DNA of 64,000 bases from contig JANFOE010000055.1 of the NCBI GenBank assembly GCA_025667525.1, positions 186,001 through 250,000 on the forward strand, read 5' to 3'. A program made the translations under genes and the position numbers. The notes under the pieces were generated by a model. That model did not search any database. It was not told the DNA's origin and was given only the letters and a program-made list of their open reading frames with translations. Of this stretch, positions 60,941-64,000 are shown piece after piece; the first letter of the stretch is position 1, and each line of letters begins with the position of its first letter. The DNA comes from Glebionis coronaria (taxonomy: Eukaryota; Streptophyta; Magnoliopsida; Asterales; Asteraceae).

Positions 60941-61026
60941 CTGCGGAGATTTATGAGTATGTGGGTTAGTAAGGTTCTACAAATATGCATGGCATTTCAC
61001 ATTTACAAGGTATAAAGTAAACCTAC
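60941..61026 (-). other. Predicted intron 1 of the antisense gene (86 bp)
   Basis: Minus strand GGAGAGG/GTAGGTTTAC ... CTCCGCAG/AAATAAA, phase 1, with TTACTAAC matching the plant branch-point consensus. The splice joins TEQGE to EINLHGLIRQGDP in frame. Confidence 0.7.
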
Positions 61027-61867
61027 CCTCTCCCTGTTCCGTCAGGAAGCACGGATATAAGTCATCCCTCCCAAAGTAGCGGCGGCTTATCCCCACTAAG
61101 CATAGAAAGTGTTCTGGCAACCCTCTATGGAATTCTATGCGGTGGGTATCTAGTGTCTTTATGTCTTTGCTGCTATAGTCTTTGGCTTTGGGCGGATAGT
61201 CTTTGGGTGCTTTGGTTTTGAGTACGAAAGGGGTAGGGAATACCTTCTCATCTACAAAGAAGTAATGGTCGTACCAATTCTTAAGGGAGTCTAGAGGCTT
61301 CCTATACGTCATAGGGGCATTCCCGGGTCGTTCTTTAAACTACAGCCACCCATTCACTAGTTGGGGAAAGTAAAAGGCCCTAAAAAGGTTCACGGTTGGG
61401 TTACTCCGCAGGTATGGCACGTAATTTCAAACTGGTTGATTTTACACGCCCCTATGCAGTGAAGCTGGGTTATGTGGAAGTCATAATACAATAGTAGGTC
61501 TACCAAGAATTTGGACAGGATACGGTAGTTGGCCGAGTCAAACAGGCGCGTGTACACGCCTATTTTCCCCGTCGGTGCATCCGTAATCGCTTCACCTTCA
61601 CCTGGATAGGTGGGGTGTACGCTTTCGGGGATATAATACTTCGACAGAAAGTCGATGTATTTTTCCGCCGACATCACGTTAAGGACATCCGTGATAAGTG
61701 GGTTGTCCTTTACCATGTTTTATAAAAAGGTTTTAAAGGCGTGATGATCTAACCTGCGACGGAGGAAATCCGTGGAAAAGAAGGCAAAGTTTTGGAAGTA
61801 AAATCTTGAAAATAACAATGGTGGAAGGAAGTAGGAGTTGTGTGTGTAACAAACACACATACCAACT

Positions 61868-61875
61868 CTTATATA
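61868..61875 (-). promoter_or_regulatory. TATA box for the antisense gene in G
   Basis: TATATAAG on the minus strand, about 150 bases before the ATG at 61716. That leaves room for a start about 30 bases downstream and a 5' leader of roughly 120 bases. Confidence 0.6.
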
Positions 61876-61912
61876 GGGTTGCCTCGGTTTTCGAGGTAAC
61901 GTGGATGTTCGA

Positions 61913-62208
61913 CACGTGTAGGCCACCACACCTATCCAACGGATAGGATTTCTGACACTTCTGCAAAATCAGAGGGGGGCCCATGGGTCACTTCTTGGCA
62001 GTTTTACGTGGCTCAATGGTGGGCATTAATGGTGCACTTTTTCAGGCGTGCGACTGGAAAGTTGACTACCATTAATGTTTTTTATTCTTGTGTCGGGATA
62101 TGCGGCTCTTACGTAAGACCGTATTTAATGCTACATTTAATTTGTCTCGGCCGTTACGTGCGGTTGGGGTGCTATTCAAAAAATATTCCTAAGGCGGGCC
62201 ACCACGTG
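61913..62208. promoter_or_regulatory. Two CACGTG (G-box) motifs upstream of antisense TATA
   Basis: CACGTG at 61913-61918 and 62203-62208, 38 and about 330 bases upstream of the TATA box in the antisense direction. They are known plant bZIP/bHLH sites; here the assignment is inference. The rest of 61876-62312 holds no ORF with motifs. Confidence 0.45.
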
Positions 62209-62312
62209 CGGCCAGAACAAAATTTTCAATATTTCTCATTCCCTAGGTCTTTCTTGGTATGTCCGGAGAGCACCTTGATAGTCTAAAGGTTACGCCTACG
62301 GTTGTAACAACT

Positions 62313-62326
62313 AGACTGGGGGGACA
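62313..62326 (+). other. Polypurine tract of element G
   Basis: AGACTGGGGGGACA directly before the 3' LTR; primes plus-strand synthesis. Confidence 0.8.
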
Positions 62327-62901
62327 TGATGACGTATAGTCCCCAGCCGGGTCAGGAACCAGGCCCACGGGTACTACCCGTATCCGGCCCATCACAGATG
62401 GGTGGGAATAATGCCATTCAAAGCTTATGGGCTTGGATGAACAGTGACCGCACATATGTGTGCGGCTCACGGCCCGGCGCGGCCGACATAGGGTTAGACA
62501 GAATCATATTCTGTCTAGGAATAGGTTTACCCCAAAAGAGGAGGATATTCACTACCATAATTAGAAGATAACAATCATTCTAATTCTGATAGTTATCCTT
62601 TCCTTGGGGCCGAAGTATCAGTGGCAGCCCACTAGGGTTCCACTACCTATAAAAGGAACCCCCAAGGGTTCCACAAAGGTATTACGTCCTGAACTCTTAA
62701 CTCACATAAAACTCTAACCGATTACTTACTCTCACGCTGGAGTCTAATCGTGGGAAACATTCCCACGGTAAGCTTAACGCGTGTTGTTTAGTGTGCAGGA
62801 TCCCAACCAAACAGTTCACTTGGTGCAGGAGCCGGAGCCCAGCCAACCCGAATTAAGCCTAATTCGGGTCTAGCAAGGATCACCCAACTTTTGCATCAAC
62901 A
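62327..62901 (+). repeat. 3' LTR of element G, 575 bp
   Basis: Ten substitutions and no indels against 39663-40237 (hand count); TATAAAA at 62648-62654; followed by TGCAC. Confidence 0.95.
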
Positions 62902-62906
62902 TGCAC

Positions 62907-63215
62907 TATGTTTTGAGCGTAGTACGGTTACATAGACGATACTATTTTGTACTTTTTACGGGTTTGTGATAATTAGACCTAGATACCATAACTTTTACAT
63001 CCAAATACCAAAAACAATTAGTTGACTTGATTTCTATCGATCACTCAATTCGTAAAGATATCGACACAATAACTAACTTAAAATTTGAAATATTAAGTAC
63101 CTTAAACGTGACCTATTACGCTAAGTATCAAGCCTGTAATTACCGACTATCCTAATACTTATTACAATGTTCCTGTGACCGATACATAATAAACCTATGA
63201 CCGATGAATTCTTGT
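62907..63215. other. Unassigned right flank of element G
   Basis: AT-rich, no ORF or repeat recognised. Before the Tat insertion it was joined to 39662. Confidence 0.5.
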
Positions 63216-64000
63216 TCGACTCAATATTTTGAGGTTAACAGAGTCGATGTCAACAGTTGTGCACTAGTAAGGATCCTGGAAAGAGCATCAACAACCTTGT
63301 TTTCACTACCCTTCTTGTATTGATTGTCATAATCAAACTCCATCAGCTTGGGAAGCCACTTTATTTGAGAGGTTGTAGTGATTCTTTGTTCCAAAAGGTA
63401 ATTCAAACTAAAATGGTATGTCTTAATTTGTAAGTGCCTATCAAGTACTTAACCCCATCATTTACCTAAAGCTTGAATTACAGCCACTAATTCCTCCTCA
63501 TAGGTAGAAAGAGTATGATGCTGGGTGCCTAAGTCTTGCTATAAAAAGCCACTCGGTGTACCGCTTACTGTGAAACTAATACAATCCCAACATCAAAATC
63601 ATTAGTTTCAATGACAAAAAGATCATCAAAGTTGGGTTGTTTCAAACATGGAGCTTGAATCATCACTTGTTTGAGCTTATCAAAGGCTGTTGTAGTTGCA
63701 TTAGTCCACGTAAACCCATTCTTTTTAATTAACTGGGTCAAGGGAAAACTGATACTTGCATAGTCCTTGACAAGCCTTCTATAGTAACCACTCAAGCCCA
63801 TAAAAAACCTTAAATGCTTCAAAATTGTAGGAATTCGCCCTTGTTGCATTACTTCTATCTTGGATGGATCAGTTGCAACTAGTAATCATATGGCCCAAAT
63901 ACTCCATCCTTTTTACCCCAAACACACACTTAGATTGTTTGGCATATAGTGAGTGGTGCCTCAAAACTTGCAAAACCAACTCCAAATGGCAAACACGTGT
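63216..64000 (-). pseudogene. Ty3/Gypsy RT and RNase H fragment, runs off the window
   Basis: Minus-strand remnant, read from the right edge: HLELVLQVLRHHSLYAKQSK (end of RT palm), RMEYLGHMI, FFMGLSGYYRRLVKDYASIS, then RNase H with FVIETNDFDVGIVL (the usual Asp after ET is Asn), STYEEELVAVIQAL (frameshifts at about 63540 and 63440), and IKWLPKLMEFDYDNQYKKGS, VVDALSR. This is the chromovirus-type arrangement, but I cannot name the lineage. Several frameshifts and stops. The integrase side (left) is missing, replaced by unassigned DNA. Confidence 0.8.

Larger units (their letters stand above)
59002..61716 (-). pseudogene. Antisense gene with three introns in Tat element G (Transposase_28-like)
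   Basis: Minus-strand gene of about 820 codons in four exons: 61716-61027, 60940-60411, 60339-59808, 59708-59002. Exon 1 (MVKDNPLITDVLNVMSAEKY; TDAPTGKIGVYTRLFDSANY; VNLFRAFYFPQLVNGW; WYDHYFFVDEKVF) resembles, from memory, the Pfam family for putative gypsy-type transposon proteins (Transposase_28). Exons 2-3 are acidic and Pro/Ser-rich, then basic (TSRKRKTTRRVAKK), then a coiled coil (ADKKIARREAMVVKNEKTIA). Damage: frameshift near 61395, TAG 61340, frameshift at seven C (60714-60720), TAG 60539, frameshift near 59638, TGA 59203. Antisense ORFs in this position are known in Tat elements such as Grande. Function unknown. Confidence 0.75.
39663..62901 (+). mobile_element. Element G: complete Ty3/Gypsy Tat-lineage retrotransposon
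   Basis: 23,239 bp including nested element B (about 10.9 kb without it). Two 575-bp LTRs differ at 10 positions by my hand count (about 1.7 percent), with no indel. The target duplication TGCAC is at 39658-39662 and 62902-62906. It has a PBS, gag, protease, RT, RNase H, second RNase H, integrase, a long 3' region with an antisense gene, a purine tract and the 3' LTR. The dual RNase H and the large region after integrase are typical of the Tat/Ogre group. Confidence 0.93.

Overview
This window is repeat-rich nuclear DNA from a flowering plant. I see no host gene, no RNA gene and nothing bacterial. Every recognisable coding stretch belongs to a retrotransposon, and most elements are nested inside one another. 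The Sirevirus-type Copia element (zinc-knuckle gag plus an extra ORF after pol) and the long-LTR Gypsy elements resemble families I recall as common in Asteraceae. That host assignment is from memory, has not been searched, and is only moderately likely.

Layout, left to right. 1-2754: end of a minus-strand Ty3/Gypsy Tat-lineage element (A: start of protease, gag, PBS, 5' LTR). 2755-4902: 3' part and LTR of a Copia-like element (H). 4917-34144: an old plus-strand Copia/Sirevirus (E), cut by two insertions. The first is a 19.5-kb minus-strand chromovirus of probable Tekay/Del type (C, 8502-28051, target duplication CATGT). C itself contains a 7.3-kb non-autonomous relative (D, 14992-22309, duplication ACCCT). 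The second is a 5'-truncated LINE (30339-32037, 12-bp duplication). 34145-38875: remnant of a minus-strand Athila element (F). 38876-39662: unassigned noncoding DNA. 39663-62901: a complete plus-strand Tat element (G, same family as A, duplication TGCAC), whose pol is split by another long-LTR chromovirus (B, 43674-55988, duplication AAATA). 62902-64000: short unassigned DNA, then a minus-strand Gypsy RT/RNase H fragment cut by the window edge.

How the parts work together. The autonomous-type elements (A, G, C, E) carry gag, protease, RT, RNase H and integrase in the usual lineage order, each now broken by a few stops or frameshifts. Removing B, C, D or the LINE together with one copy of its target duplication restores the reading frame of the interrupted host element exactly, which fixes the insertion order. 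B and D have closely similar LTR pairs but little or no coding capacity, so they were probably mobilised in trans.

The most interesting object is in G. Between integrase and 3' LTR, on the opposite strand, lies an about 2.7-kb antisense gene (about 61716 to 59002). It looks like the putative gypsy-type transposon (Transposase_28-like) family. It has three plausible GT-AG introns with phases that fit, plant-like branch-point sequences, a TATA box and two CACGTG motifs. Other points worth a second look are an acidic coiled-coil ORF upstream of gag in C, the extra post-pol ORF of E, frameshifts that repeatedly fall at G/C runs, and motif-dense noncoding blocks in and beside F.
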